Of a stretch of DNA of 14,156 bases, positions 1 through 6,747 are shown in pieces; within the stretch, counting starts at the first letter, position 1, and each line of letters begins with the position of its first letter. The stretch spans positions 1 through 14,156 of the forward strand of contig JAKIZN010000009.1 in the NCBI GenBank assembly GCA_022708005.1, read 5' to 3'. The notes below the pieces were generated by a model. That model ran no database searches. It was given only the letters and a program-made list of their open reading frames with translations, and had not been told where the DNA came from. This DNA is from Bacteroidota bacterium (GTDB taxonomy: Bacteria; Bacteroidota; Ignavibacteria; Kapaibacteriales; UBA2268). The position numbers and the translations under genes were made by a program.

Positions 1-127
1 CCGTAGGAGTCGCATTGGGTTAAAATTATACGACTCCGTAGGAGTCGCATTGGGTTAAAATTATACGACTCCGTAGGAGTCGCATTGGGTTAAAATTATA
101 CGACTCCGTAGGAGTCGCATTGGGTTA
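1..127. repeat. 35-bp palindromic tandem repeat array, about 3.6 copies
   Basis: Units begin at 1, 36, 71 and 106. The first three are complete and identical, and the fourth stops after 22 bases where the next repeat module starts. Across each unit junction lies a perfect inverted repeat, CGACTCC-GTA-GGAGTCG (7-bp arms, 3-nt loop), so each unit can form a small hairpin. The other half is an AT-rich linker (TTAAAATTATA). The array probably continues beyond the left edge of the window. A single diverged copy of the same hairpin lies in the opposite orientation at 12855-12871. No unit carries an open frame. It is not a CRISPR array, because the segments between palindromes are identical. Confidence 0.9.
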
Positions 128-171
128 TGCAATCTTATTTTCTACAAACATCAAATCCCTTCGGGATTAAA
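124..171. repeat. dispersed hairpin repeat, left copy (inverted partner at 12801-12848)
   Basis: These 48 bases match the reverse complement of 12801-12848 at 47 positions. The core is a hairpin with arms AATCCC/GGGATT (154-159 and 163-168) around a TTC loop, preceded by CTACAAACATCAA. A more diverged module of the same design lies at 12895-12921. The match extends leftwards, with more differences, into the CGAC..GTCG hairpin next to it, so the two hairpins form one composite repeat of about 75 bp. Confidence 0.85.
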
Positions 172-190
172 CCCAAATAATGCATCTGAA

Positions 191-245
191 CCCTTATGAG
201 ACAGCCACCATCTTAAAATCTAACTTTTCCTTACAGATATGCAGA
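191..245. repeat. repeat with insertion-sequence-like end, fused to the BRO-N gene
   Basis: The stretch from CTTATGAGACAGCC (192-205) to about 243 aligns with 6660-6716, roughly three quarters identical by eye and in the same orientation. Read on the minus strand it begins GGCTGTCTCATAAGG, which resembles terminal inverted repeats of several insertion sequence families, but no transposase is present. The far end of this segment supplies the last four codons and the stop of the BRO-N gene, so it marks the junction at which that gene was cut. Confidence 0.65.
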
Positions 246-551
246 AGGCTCTGCCTTAGGCGAAGGTATAGATTGTATTAAACGAAAAAGTTGTTCTGTA
301 TCAACTACATCAGTTTTATAATACTTGCCATCGGCAGATTGCATTTTCAGTTGCCTACAATTTGTAGTCAACTGACTTCCTTCAGATTTTAATCTTGTTT
401 TGAGAACACTCCAGTATTTTCTTGGATTTGGACTTGAAGTTAATACAGCTATAACATCGACTACCGAAAAATACCACTTTTCTTGTTCGGCATCCCAAAG
501 AGTCCGTATTTGTTTATCTTCAAATACCTGAATTGCTACTTTTTTACTCAT
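231..551 (-). pseudogene. BRO-N (DinD/antirepressor-like) protein, C-terminally truncated
   Basis: The 106-residue product has the N-terminal BRO domain common in Bacteroidota mobile DNA and DinD-like proteins: FEDKQIRTLWDAEQEKWYFS, then SVVDVIAVLT, then YYKTDVVDTEQLFRLIQSIP. Relatives I know continue after SIPSPKAEP with FKLWLA and run to well over 200 residues. Here PKAEP is followed by SAYL and a stop encoded by repeat DNA shared with 6660-6716. I infer loss of the C-terminal half by insertion or rearrangement. I start at the ATG at 549-551, which begins MSKK as in relatives and has AGGA a few bases upstream. An ATG eight codons earlier (573-575) is possible. BRO-N proteins are DNA-binding regulators of phage and mobile elements; whether this fragment is expressed is unknown. 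Confidence 0.75.
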
Positions 552-908
552 CGTCGTCCTCGTCGTATTCTTCATTCATATATTAGTTACTTTCATATAT
601 TCTCTTTTTTTATAGAGAAGGAATAAAAAAAGTAACATCATTATTCGATAATAATTTTAAAATTTGGTTGTCTAAACTTCGCATATTTTATCCCATTTTT
701 TATATTTAAAAATGGGCAATTTCCACCACTTTAAAAATCAGTATTATGTGTAATAGAAAAGCTCTTCATAACTTCAAATTTTTACCACCAAGCTTCAATT
801 GAAATCAACGCTCACAATTTACAAAAATTTTCAAGCGAAGCCACATTTTTGCGACTCCCCACAGTCTAAAAAAAGTAACTGCCGCTCAGACTTCGCTCAG
901 CTGCTAGA
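552..908. other. intergenic gap with no gene, downstream of nadB
   Basis: This AT-rich stretch lies between the stop of nadB and the start of the BRO-N remnant. I see no convincing coding frame, tRNA or repeat module of the kind found at 1-245. It holds a 9-bp hairpin at 692-716, a weaker one (TTCTCT/AGAGAA) at 600-619, and the 13-mer TAAAAAAAGTAAC twice (624-636 and 866-878). AGTCTA at 863-868 is inverted as TAGACT at 904-909, next to the nadB stop. Confidence 0.6.
692..716. terminator. AT-rich hairpin, possible terminator of the nad operon
   Basis: CCCATTTTT and AAAAATGGG form a perfect 9-bp stem around a 7-nt loop. It lies about 190 bases beyond the nadB stop on the minus strand. No clean T-run follows the stem on either strand, so intrinsic termination is only a possibility. 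Confidence 0.3.
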
Positions 909-2465
909 CTAATCTTTTAAGTAGTGCGTGCCTCTATTTATTCGCTGCTCGGCGGTTGAGTTTGTTATTGCAATTGCGGTTTGCACGGCATTGCGAAGCT
1001 CTATCATAGAGCGAGTCATTTTCGCCTGTCTATAAAATTGCTCTACTTCTGATTGCAAATGCCTCAAAATTTGCTGCGCCCTATGCAATCGCTGCCGGGT
1101 TCTGACAAGTCCAACATAATTCCACATTGTATTTTTGATGTTGAGCCAATCTTGGACTATAAGCGCTGGGTCTATGAATTGGTCTTCTTCCACCCAAGGG
1201 AATATTTCGGGGAAATAATCGGCGTCAGCAGAAACTTTTGATATATCCAGACCAGCAGTCCAACCCCAAACGACGCATTCCAACAGCGAAGTAGATGCTA
1301 AGCGGTTAGCGCCATGAACTCCCGTGCAAGAAACTTCGCCAACAGCATAAAGCCTACGAAGCGAAGTCCTACCGTGCAAATTCACTCCGACGCCGCCGCA
1401 AGAATAGTGGGCAGCAGGCACAACAGGGATAGGTTCGCTTGTAATATCCACCCCAGAATTTAAGCAATATTTGTAGATGGTTGGAAATCTATTTTTTATC
1501 CATTCGGAATTTTTAAATGATATATCAAGATAGACGCAAGGATGCCCCGTTTCTAACATAACTTGATGAATGCTTCTTGCTACAATGTCGCGAGGGGCAA
1601 GCGATTTCAATTCGTGAAATCTATCCATAAATGGATTGCCTTTGTTATCGACAAGTATAGCACCCTCGCCACGCAACGACTCGGAAACTAAAAATGTTCC
1701 ACGTTCGGAGTAAAATGATGTCGGATGAAATTGAATATATTCTAAATTAAAGCATCTAGCGCCTGCTCGCCAAGCCAGTGCGATGCCGTCGCCAGTGGAT
1801 TCGGGTGGATTTGTCGTGTGCAAATATATCTGCCCAAGCCCGCCAGTTGCCAGCACCGTGTATTGTGCGTAAGTGGGAAACACTTTGCCCGTGCTGTTAT
1901 TGAGAACTAAAGCTCCAAAGCATGCGGGCTTTTTGTAAATATCTAATGAATTTACAGAATGATGCGATAGAGTGAGCAAATCCACAGCGGTGTGATTAGT
2001 CAGCACCCTGATATTTGGATGCTTCAGCACGGCAGCCATAACAGATTTATGTATAGAGCCGCCAGTTCTATCTTTTGAGTGGATAATTCTCGGTTGGGAG
2101 TGGGCGCCTTCGGCAGTCAAATCGAGCGAATCGCTTGATGTTTTATCGAAATCCACTTCAAATTTATCGATAAGCAACTCTTTCACTAATTTCGGACCTA
2201 AGTTAGCAAGCTGATCTACGGCGGCTTCCCAGCAATGCCCGTCGCCAGCTTCCATAATGTCCTTTTTCAAAATATCTGGCGAGTCGTTATCGCCCGTGTA
2301 AATAATACCGCCTTGGGCGTAAGTTGTATTGCCAGAAATTAATTCCTCAGTTTTGGTTATCATTAGCACTTGGCGACCGTTGTCCGCAGCGGTTATGGCT
2401 GTGATGCAGCCAGCGAGCCCCGAACCGATAACAAGCACATCTGTTTTTTCAACATCGTTGCTCAA
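909..2465 (-). CDS. nadB: L-aspartate oxidase
   Basis: This FAD enzyme oxidises L-aspartate to iminoaspartate, the first step of de novo NAD synthesis, and hands it to NadA. The 518-residue protein opens with the dinucleotide-binding motif GSGLAG (14-19). It keeps the residues I recall as active-site positions of E. coli NadB: E119, H247 in EYIQFHPT, R292 in APRD, H353 in AAHYSCGG and R388 in HGANRLASTSLLEC. The start is a TTG at 2463-2465 that overlaps the nadC stop as TTGA, with GGAG 8 bases upstream. There is no in-frame ATG before the FAD motif, and the resulting N-terminus has the right length. The C-terminus ends at RGTHYLKD, slightly shorter than the usual RGxHYxxDYP ending, which should not affect the domain. 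Third gene of nadA-nadC-nadB; translational coupling to nadC is likely. Confidence 0.95.
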   Translation of the reverse strand: MSNDVEKTDVLVIGSGLAGCITAITAADNGRQVLMITKTEELISGNTTYAQGGIIYTGDNDSPDILKKDIMEAGDGHCWEAAVDQLANLGPKLVKELLIDKFEVDFDKTSSDSLDLTAEGAHSQPRIIHSKDRTGGSIHKSVMAAVLKHPNIRVLTNHTAVDLLTLSHHSVNSLDIYKKPACFGALVLNNSTGKVFPTYAQYTVLATGGLGQIYLHTTNPPESTGDGIALAWRAGARCFNLEYIQFHPTSFYSERGTFLVSESLRGEGAILVDNKGNPFMDRFHELKSLAPRDIVARSIHQVMLETGHPCVYLDISFKNSEWIKNRFPTIYKYCLNSGVDITSEPIPVVPAAHYSCGGVGVNLHGRTSLRRLYAVGEVSCTGVHGANRLASTSLLECVVWGWTAGLDISKVSADADYFPEIFPWVEEDQFIDPALIVQDWLNIKNTMWNYVGLVRTRQRLHRAQQILRHLQSEVEQFYRQAKMTRSMIELRNAVQTAIAITNSTAEQRINRGTHYLKD

Positions 2466-3325
2466 AACTCAAGCTCCAAATGAATATTTACAGACTTTAC
2501 GCTGTGGGTGAGCGCCCCGATAGAAATAGCATCTATGCCTGTGCCGAAGTAATCATCTATATTATCGTAGTTGATTCCGCCAGAGCTTTCGATGAATATA
2601 TCGCTACCGTTTGGATAGGAGCGGATTAGCGAGACTGCTTCGATAGTTTGCTGGCGGTTCATATTGTCGAGCAAAAAGCCATCAACTCCGATAGCCATAG
2701 CCTCTTTGATTTGCTCTATTGAATCTATTTCCAATTCTATGGGCAATTTTTCGTTCTGCTCTTTAGCCATTTTTAGAGCATTTTCTATTGAACCCGCCGC
2801 AGAAATATGATTGTCTTTTATTAATATGCCGCTGCTCAGCCCAAAGCGGTGATTTGCCGCACCGCCGCAAACAACAGCATATTTTTCAAATAGCCTTATG
2901 CCGGGCGTAGTTTTTCGAGTGTCTAATATTTTTACATGGCTGCCGTTGGCTTTTAAAGCAAACTTGTTGGACATTGTAGCTATGGCTGATAATCTTTGAA
3001 TTAAATTGAGCATAACCCTTTCTCGCGATAGTATATATCGAGCATTTCCCGAAAATCGAGCTATAATATCGCCATCATTTAGCTTTTGCCCATCAATGAA
3101 AAAAAACTGCAAATCATCTAAGTCTTTGAAAATCTCTTGTATTATCGGAACGCCGCATAGAATAAATTCCGATTGCGCTTCTATATAGCCAGAAATTTTC
3201 CTATCTGGCGGAACGGTAATCAAGGTAGTTCTGTCATTAAAAGCAGAATCTTCTTCTAAAAATTCATTTATCTTTTTCGATAAGTAATCGCTTGGAATTT
3301 CACTATATTGCTTATAGCTAATCAT
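2462..3325 (-). CDS. nadC: nicotinate-nucleotide pyrophosphorylase (quinolinate phosphoribosyltransferase)
   Basis: NadC converts quinolinate and PRPP to nicotinate mononucleotide, CO2 and pyrophosphate. The 287-residue length is typical. Family motifs in order are RVMLNLIQRLSAIAT (103-117), DTRKTTPG (135-142), CGGAANHR (153-160), KDNH (170-173), LEID (198-201), LDNM (219-222), ESSGGI (246-251) and ISIGALTHS (267-275). These cover the PRPP/quinolinate pocket and the ends of the TIM-like barrel. The ATG at 3323-3325 overlaps the nadA stop as ATGA, and the stop overlaps the nadB TTG start as TTGA, so the three genes are tightly coupled. GGAANHR replaces the more usual GGGxNHR, a conservative change. 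Confidence 0.95.
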   Translation of the reverse strand: MISYKQYSEIPSDYLSKKINEFLEEDSAFNDRTTLITVPPDRKISGYIEAQSEFILCGVPIIQEIFKDLDDLQFFFIDGQKLNDGDIIARFSGNARYILSRERVMLNLIQRLSAIATMSNKFALKANGSHVKILDTRKTTPGIRLFEKYAVVCGGAANHRFGLSSGILIKDNHISAAGSIENALKMAKEQNEKLPIELEIDSIEQIKEAMAIGVDGFLLDNMNRQQTIEAVSLIRSYPNGSDIFIESSGGINYDNIDDYFGTGIDAISIGALTHSVKSVNIHLELEF

Positions 3326-4248
3326 CTTTTGCTAATCTCCAACATTTTTTCTAATGGTTCGAGTGCCTTTAGCCTTAATTCTTCTTCGATAATAATTTGT
3401 GGCTCAAGATTTTCGAGCGCGGCAATAATTTTATCAATGGTATTTAATCGCATAAATGGGCAGTTGTTGCAATTGCAGCCGTCCATTCCCGGCACAGAGA
3501 TGAATTTTTTCTGTGGCGATAATTTTTGCATCTCGTGGATTACTCCCGGCTCGGTGAGTATGATAAATTCAGTATTTGGCGATTCTTTGCTGTGCTTAAT
3601 CAGCGCAGAAGTAGAGCCGACAAAGTCCGCATAATTCAAAATATTATCGGGACATTCTGGGTGCGCCAGCACTTCGGCTTTGGGGTTGCCGTTCATAATT
3701 TTTATTAGTTCCAATTCGGAGAAAAATTCATGCACTTGGCAAGAGCCGTCCCATAGCACCATATCTCTGCCCGTGAGCTTGATTAAATAGCGTCCCAAAT
3801 ATTTATCTGGGGCAAATAGGATTTTCTTATCTTTTGGAACAGAATCGATGATTTTTTTCGCATTGGAAGAAGTGCAAATCAAATCCGACATAGCTTTTAC
3901 TTCGGTAGAGCAATTAATGTATGAAACCACGAAATGGTCTGGGTGGGCAGCCTTCCACTCTCTGAATTTATCGGCTGGGGCTGAGTCGGCAAGCGAACAT
4001 CCGGCTTCCATATCTGGAAGCAATACAATTTTGCTCGGATTAACAATTTTTGCAGTTTCAGCCATAAAATGCACGCCGCAAAACACGATAACGTCGGCAT
4101 CGACTTTTTCTGCTGCTTGAGCTAAAGCAAGCGAATCGCCTTTGAAGTCAGCAATATCTTGCACTTCTGGATCTTGATAGTAGTGAGCTAATATAACGGC
4201 GTTGCGCTCGCGTCTCAATCTATTCAATTTTTCGATTTTACTTTCCAT
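3322..4248 (-). CDS. nadA: quinolinate synthase
   Basis: NadA condenses iminoaspartate with dihydroxyacetone phosphate to quinolinate and carries an oxygen-sensitive [4Fe-4S] cluster. The 308-residue form has NAVILAHYYQDPEVQDIADF (16-35), DSLALAQAA, VIVFCGVHFMAETAKI, EAGCSL (C84), AHPECPDN (C199) and a cysteine cluster CNCNNCPFM (C258, C260, C263). C84, C199 and C263 are the likely cluster ligands. I chose the ATG at 4246-4248. An in-frame TTG at 4264-4266 would add MLNHID, but the predicted promoter (-7 box at 4276-4283) would then leave almost no leader. First gene of the nad operon, 93 bp downstream of tsaE, with an operator-like palindrome at 4286-4308. Confidence 0.95.
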   Translation of the reverse strand: MESKIEKLNRLRRERNAVILAHYYQDPEVQDIADFKGDSLALAQAAEKVDADVIVFCGVHFMAETAKIVNPSKIVLLPDMEAGCSLADSAPADKFREWKAAHPDHFVVSYINCSTEVKAMSDLICTSSNAKKIIDSVPKDKKILFAPDKYLGRYLIKLTGRDMVLWDGSCQVHEFFSELELIKIMNGNPKAEVLAHPECPDNILNYADFVGSTSALIKHSKESPNTEFIILTEPGVIHEMQKLSPQKKFISVPGMDGCNCNNCPFMRLNTIDKIIAALENLEPQIIIEEELRLKALEPLEKMLEISKR

Positions 4249-4275
4249 ATCTATATGATTTAGCAATTAGTTAAA

Positions 4276-4283
4276 CAAATATA
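4276..4283 (-). promoter_or_regulatory. candidate -7 promoter box of nadA-nadC-nadB
   Basis: Read on the minus strand this is TATATTTG, a perfect match to the Bacteroidota -7 consensus TAnnTTTG. It would place transcription start roughly 20 bases before the nadA ATG. I find no TTG at the expected -33 position. Such 8-mers also occur by chance in AT-rich DNA, so the position between two genes is the main support. Confidence 0.45.
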
Positions 4284-4285
4284 GT

Positions 4286-4308
4286 GGCAATAAGTACTAT
4301 TAATTGCC
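4286..4308. promoter_or_regulatory. operator-like palindrome upstream of nadA
   Basis: This 23-base imperfect palindrome has half-sites GGCAAT and ATTGCC at its two ends and AGTACT near the centre; 9 of 11 symmetric pairs match. It sits two bases upstream of the -7 box, where a bound repressor would block RNA polymerase. The adjacent operon suggests control by NAD status, but no regulator gene is in the window and the motif does not match an NAD-regulator site that I can name with confidence. Confidence 0.4.
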
Positions 4309-4341
4309 GCAGTATTGAATATTTTTCATGTTAATAATGCT

Positions 4342-4791
4342 TTAATTGCCTTTTGATATTTCAATAAGCCTTTCGTTTAAATTTTCAAAGTCGGAGCGGA
4401 TTTGAACCCTATAATTAACGAATTTCACCAAATCATGAGAGTTCTCAGCCCACTCGACAAGTTTAATGGAGTCTGGAGAATAGATGCACTCTTCGAAGCC
4501 GATTTCTGCAAGCTCTTCTTTTGTTTTTATTCGGTATAAATCTATATGAAATATAGTTAAGCTGTCGTCGCCGAGTTTGCCAGCATATTGATTGATAATA
4601 GTAAAAGTTGGGCTTGTTACTATTTCTTCTACTCCAAAAAATCTGCAAACGCCTTTGATAAATTCAGTTTTTCCAGAGCCTAAATCTCCAAAGAAGAAAA
4701 CAACATCGCCTCGCCTAAGGTTTTCGGCAAACTTCTCAGCAACCGCTAATGTTTCATCTTCACTTTTCGTTGTAACTGTTTCTATTTCCAT
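4342..4791 (-). CDS. tsaE: tRNA N6-threonylcarbamoyladenosine biosynthesis ATPase TsaE
   Basis: TsaE is the small ATPase that works with TsaB and TsaD to transfer threonylcarbamoyl to A37 of ANN-decoding tRNAs. The 149-residue protein has the usual length. It shows a Walker A motif GDLGSGKT (35-42), the switch-like SPTFTIINQY (60-69), HIDLYR with D84, and LVEWAE (111-116), all hallmarks of the family. The ATG start lies 39 bases after the porX stop, so the two genes are probably co-transcribed. From memory, porX-like genes often neighbour tsaE in Bacteroidota, which supports both calls. Confidence 0.95.
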   Translation of the reverse strand: MEIETVTTKSEDETLAVAEKFAENLRRGDVVFFFGDLGSGKTEFIKGVCRFFGVEEIVTSPTFTIINQYAGKLGDDSLTIFHIDLYRIKTKEELAEIGFEECIYSPDSIKLVEWAENSHDLVKFVNYRVQIRSDFENLNERLIEISKGN

Positions 4792-4830
4792 GCTCCAAAT
4801 ATACGAATAAAGTTTAATATTGCCAACAAA

Positions 4831-6414
4831 TTATCTTTGTTCGAGTTCGATGACGGGAACTATCATCTCTTCGAGTGATATGCCTCCGTGCTGGAAGCTA
4901 TCTCTATATCTATTTAAGAATTGATGGTAATCAGTCGGATACACAAAATAGAAATCCTCTTTGGCAATTATATTATTAACGGTAACTCCGATTGATGGTA
5001 TTTTGTAATCGTTCGGATTAGAAATTTGCATTGCATGGCGCTTGTCTGCCTTTACGTTCTTGCCAAATTTATATCTCAAGTTGGTCGAAGTATCTCTATC
5101 GCCTAATACTTTAACTCCTCTTAAGCAGCGTATGGCGCCGTGGTCGGTGGTAATGATAACTTTAATATCTTTTTGCTGCGATAGCGCCTTTAGCATGCCA
5201 AATAAACTTGAGTGCCTGAACCACGAGCGAGTAAGCGAGCGATATGCGGATTCATCGGGTGCAATTTCTTTCAATATAGCATAGTCCGAGCGGGAATGGG
5301 CTATCATATCTACGGCGTTAATCACAACCGCAGTTATCGTGTTATCCAAATAATCATTTAGCTCGCGCTCGATTTTTTTGCCGAAATCGGTATCGAAAAT
5401 TTTTACAAAGCCTACTTTACCGCCTGTTTTTATTCGGCGTCTTTCGAGCCAAGTCTCGAGCAATTCCTTTTCGTAAGCGTTCTGCTTATGGTCTTCTGTG
5501 TTGGAATCGACATTCCACCACTGCGGGAAATATTTCTTAATGTCTTGCGGGAACAATCCTGCAAATATAGCATTCCTCGCGTAAGGCGTGGCAGTCGGCA
5601 ATATTGATGAATAGTAATTTGTCTTAAAAGTATAATATGGCGATAGCAGCTCTTTCATCATTAGCCATTGGTCGAGCCGCATGCAATCAACTACGAAATA
5701 GAATACTTTTTGCCCATTTTTCAAGTGGGGCAGCACGAAATTATCGGAAACGTGTGGCGATAAAATCGGGTTCTCGTCGCTTCTGTCGTCGTCTGGGTGA
5801 TTAATCCAATCGCGATAATTGCTTTCGACAAATTTAGAAAATTCGGCGTTGCATTCTTTCCATTTATCTTGTAGCGTTTGATGCAAGCCTTCTTCGCTAT
5901 GCCTATCGAGTTCGATAGACCAATCAACTAATTTTACATAAATATCCTTCCAATCGCCCCAATTGAGTGGCTCTAGCATCTTCATAGATAATTGAGCGAA
6001 GCCAGAAAGATAATCTTGCGTAAATTTCTCTTTTTCGATTCTGTCGCTTTCGATAAATTTCTTGCATGCCAAAAGTATTTGCGTAGGATTGACTGGCTTG
6101 GTTAGATAGTCATCTATTTTTCTGCCGATTGCATCTTCCATAACGCTCTCGGCTTCATTTTTTGTTACCATTACAACTGGGGCGATGGGGTCTATTGCTT
6201 TCAGATACGACAAAGTTTCGAGCCCGCTTATGCCGACCATCATTTCATCAAGAAATATCAGGTCATAGTGGCATTTTTTCACCATTTCGATGGCGTCTTC
6301 GCCATTAGTGGCAGTATCTGTTTCAAATCCCCGCTGATTTAATAGTATAATATGTGGCTTAAGGAGTTCGATTTCGTCATCGACCCAAAGAATTTTGCCT
6401 TTAATGCTGCTCAT
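4831..6414 (-). CDS. porX: PorX: response regulator fused to a PglZ/alkaline-phosphatase domain
   Basis: The 527-residue protein starts with a receiver domain (about 5-125): acidic pair D12-D13, phosphoacceptor D56 in DLIFLDEMM, T84 and K106. A linker (about 130-235) leads to a PglZ-type metal-dependent phosphohydrolase domain. Its candidate metal or catalytic residues are D243 (FVVDCMRLDQW), T274 (LPTATPYARN), D369 and H373 (NAVDMIAHSRSD), D424-H425 (TTDHG) and H509 (QHGGISLEE). In known T9SS bacteria PorX is activated by the histidine kinase PorY and controls secretion-system genes, and its C-terminal domain has phosphodiesterase activity. No PorY gene is in the window. The ATG has AGGA 8 bases upstream. 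All predicted active-site residues look intact. First gene of a porX-tsaE unit. Confidence 0.92.
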   Translation of the reverse strand: MSSIKGKILWVDDEIELLKPHIILLNQRGFETDTATNGEDAIEMVKKCHYDLIFLDEMMVGISGLETLSYLKAIDPIAPVVMVTKNEAESVMEDAIGRKIDDYLTKPVNPTQILLACKKFIESDRIEKEKFTQDYLSGFAQLSMKMLEPLNWGDWKDIYVKLVDWSIELDRHSEEGLHQTLQDKWKECNAEFSKFVESNYRDWINHPDDDRSDENPILSPHVSDNFVLPHLKNGQKVFYFVVDCMRLDQWLMMKELLSPYYTFKTNYYSSILPTATPYARNAIFAGLFPQDIKKYFPQWWNVDSNTEDHKQNAYEKELLETWLERRRIKTGGKVGFVKIFDTDFGKKIERELNDYLDNTITAVVINAVDMIAHSRSDYAILKEIAPDESAYRSLTRSWFRHSSLFGMLKALSQQKDIKVIITTDHGAIRCLRGVKVLGDRDTSTNLRYKFGKNVKADKRHAMQISNPNDYKIPSIGVTVNNIIAKEDFYFVYPTDYHQFLNRYRDSFQHGGISLEEMIVPVIELEQR

Positions 6415-6451
6415 AAATTAATTCCTTTTTTTGAATTGCAAAAATATATTA

Positions 6452-6459
6452 CAAATATG
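6452..6459 (-). promoter_or_regulatory. candidate porX -7 box and shared promoter-like motif
   Basis: Minus-strand CATATTTG matches seven of eight bases of TATATTTG, 38 bases upstream of the porX ATG. With its upstream flank the region repeats the nadA promoter: plus-strand ACAAATATGTGGCAAT (6451-6466) equals 4275-4291 apart from one missing base. No -33 TTG is seen. Confidence 0.3.
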
Positions 6460-6551
6460 TGGCAATTCTCGCGAGGAACTCCTTTTATAATGAAAAAGAT
6501 ATAGACGTTACTAAGTTTAAAATAATTGTAATGCAAGTAATGCTTTTATAT

Positions 6552-6737
6552 CAAATAATTTATTAGAAATAATTGCCTATTGCATTATTTGGCTTTCAGA
6601 TGTCCTACACCTCGAAGGTGTAGGACATCTGGAGAACAGCGGACACTCTCACCTGTTACCTTATGAGACAGCCCATATTAAAACCTAATATTTTCTTTCG
6701 GATACGCATTCAGACAGAGTTTCTAATGAATTATTAG
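6552..6737. mobile_element. MITE-like element of about 185 bp without a transposase
   Basis: The ends are inverted repeats: AATAATTTATTAGAAA at 6554-6569 and TTTCTAATGAATTATT at 6720-6735 (15 of 16 complementary), extendable by two bases with one further mismatch. The direct repeat TTTTATATCA flanks it at 6544-6553 and 6738-6747, so a target duplication of 8-10 bp is likely, depending on where the ends are drawn. Inside are a long perfect hairpin (6597-6631), TTGCATTATTTGG, and a segment shared with 191-245 that includes CTTATGAGACAGCC. No open frame of useful size is present, so mobility would depend on a transposase elsewhere. It ends at the TonB-receptor stop codon. Terminal repeats plus flanking direct repeats are seen directly; mobility is inferred. 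Confidence 0.7.
6597..6631. repeat. 16-bp perfect hairpin inside the MITE-like element
   Basis: Arms 6597-6612 and 6616-6631 pair perfectly (CAGATGTCCTACACCT with its complement) around a CGA loop. The surrounding 53 bases (6587-6639) match 12928-12980 at 47 positions, so this is a dispersed module. In RNA it would be very stable and could protect or define the 3' end of the TonB-receptor transcript. No T-run follows, so it is not a classical terminator. Confidence 0.8.
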
Positions 6738-6747
6738 TTTTATATCA

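Noticed and set aside
1..127. CRISPR array
   Set aside because: The palindromic parts recur every 35 bp, but the sequences between them are identical, so there are no spacers; no cas genes are nearby.
191..245. Complete insertion sequence with ends like GGCTGTCTCATAAGG
   Set aside because: No transposase frame exists in the window and only one end-like sequence is seen at each site, both in the same orientation.
862..909. Rho-independent terminator right after nadB
   Set aside because: The 6-bp inverted repeat AGTCTA/TAGACT has a 35-base spacer, and the GCTCAG copies within it are direct rather than inverted, so no compact stem forms.
909..960. C-terminal truncation of NadB
   Set aside because: All catalytic and FAD residues are present and only a few terminal residues are missing relative to the usual ending, so the gene is treated as intact.
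3308..3634. Plus-strand open frame opposite nadA
   Set aside because: It lies wholly or almost wholly over nadA, which has full family motifs; the plus-strand translation has no recognisable domain. The same holds for the other plus-strand frames.
4249..4341. NAD-binding riboswitch (nadA motif) upstream of nadA
   Set aside because: The leader after the predicted promoter is only about 20 bases and shows no tandem hairpins of that motif.
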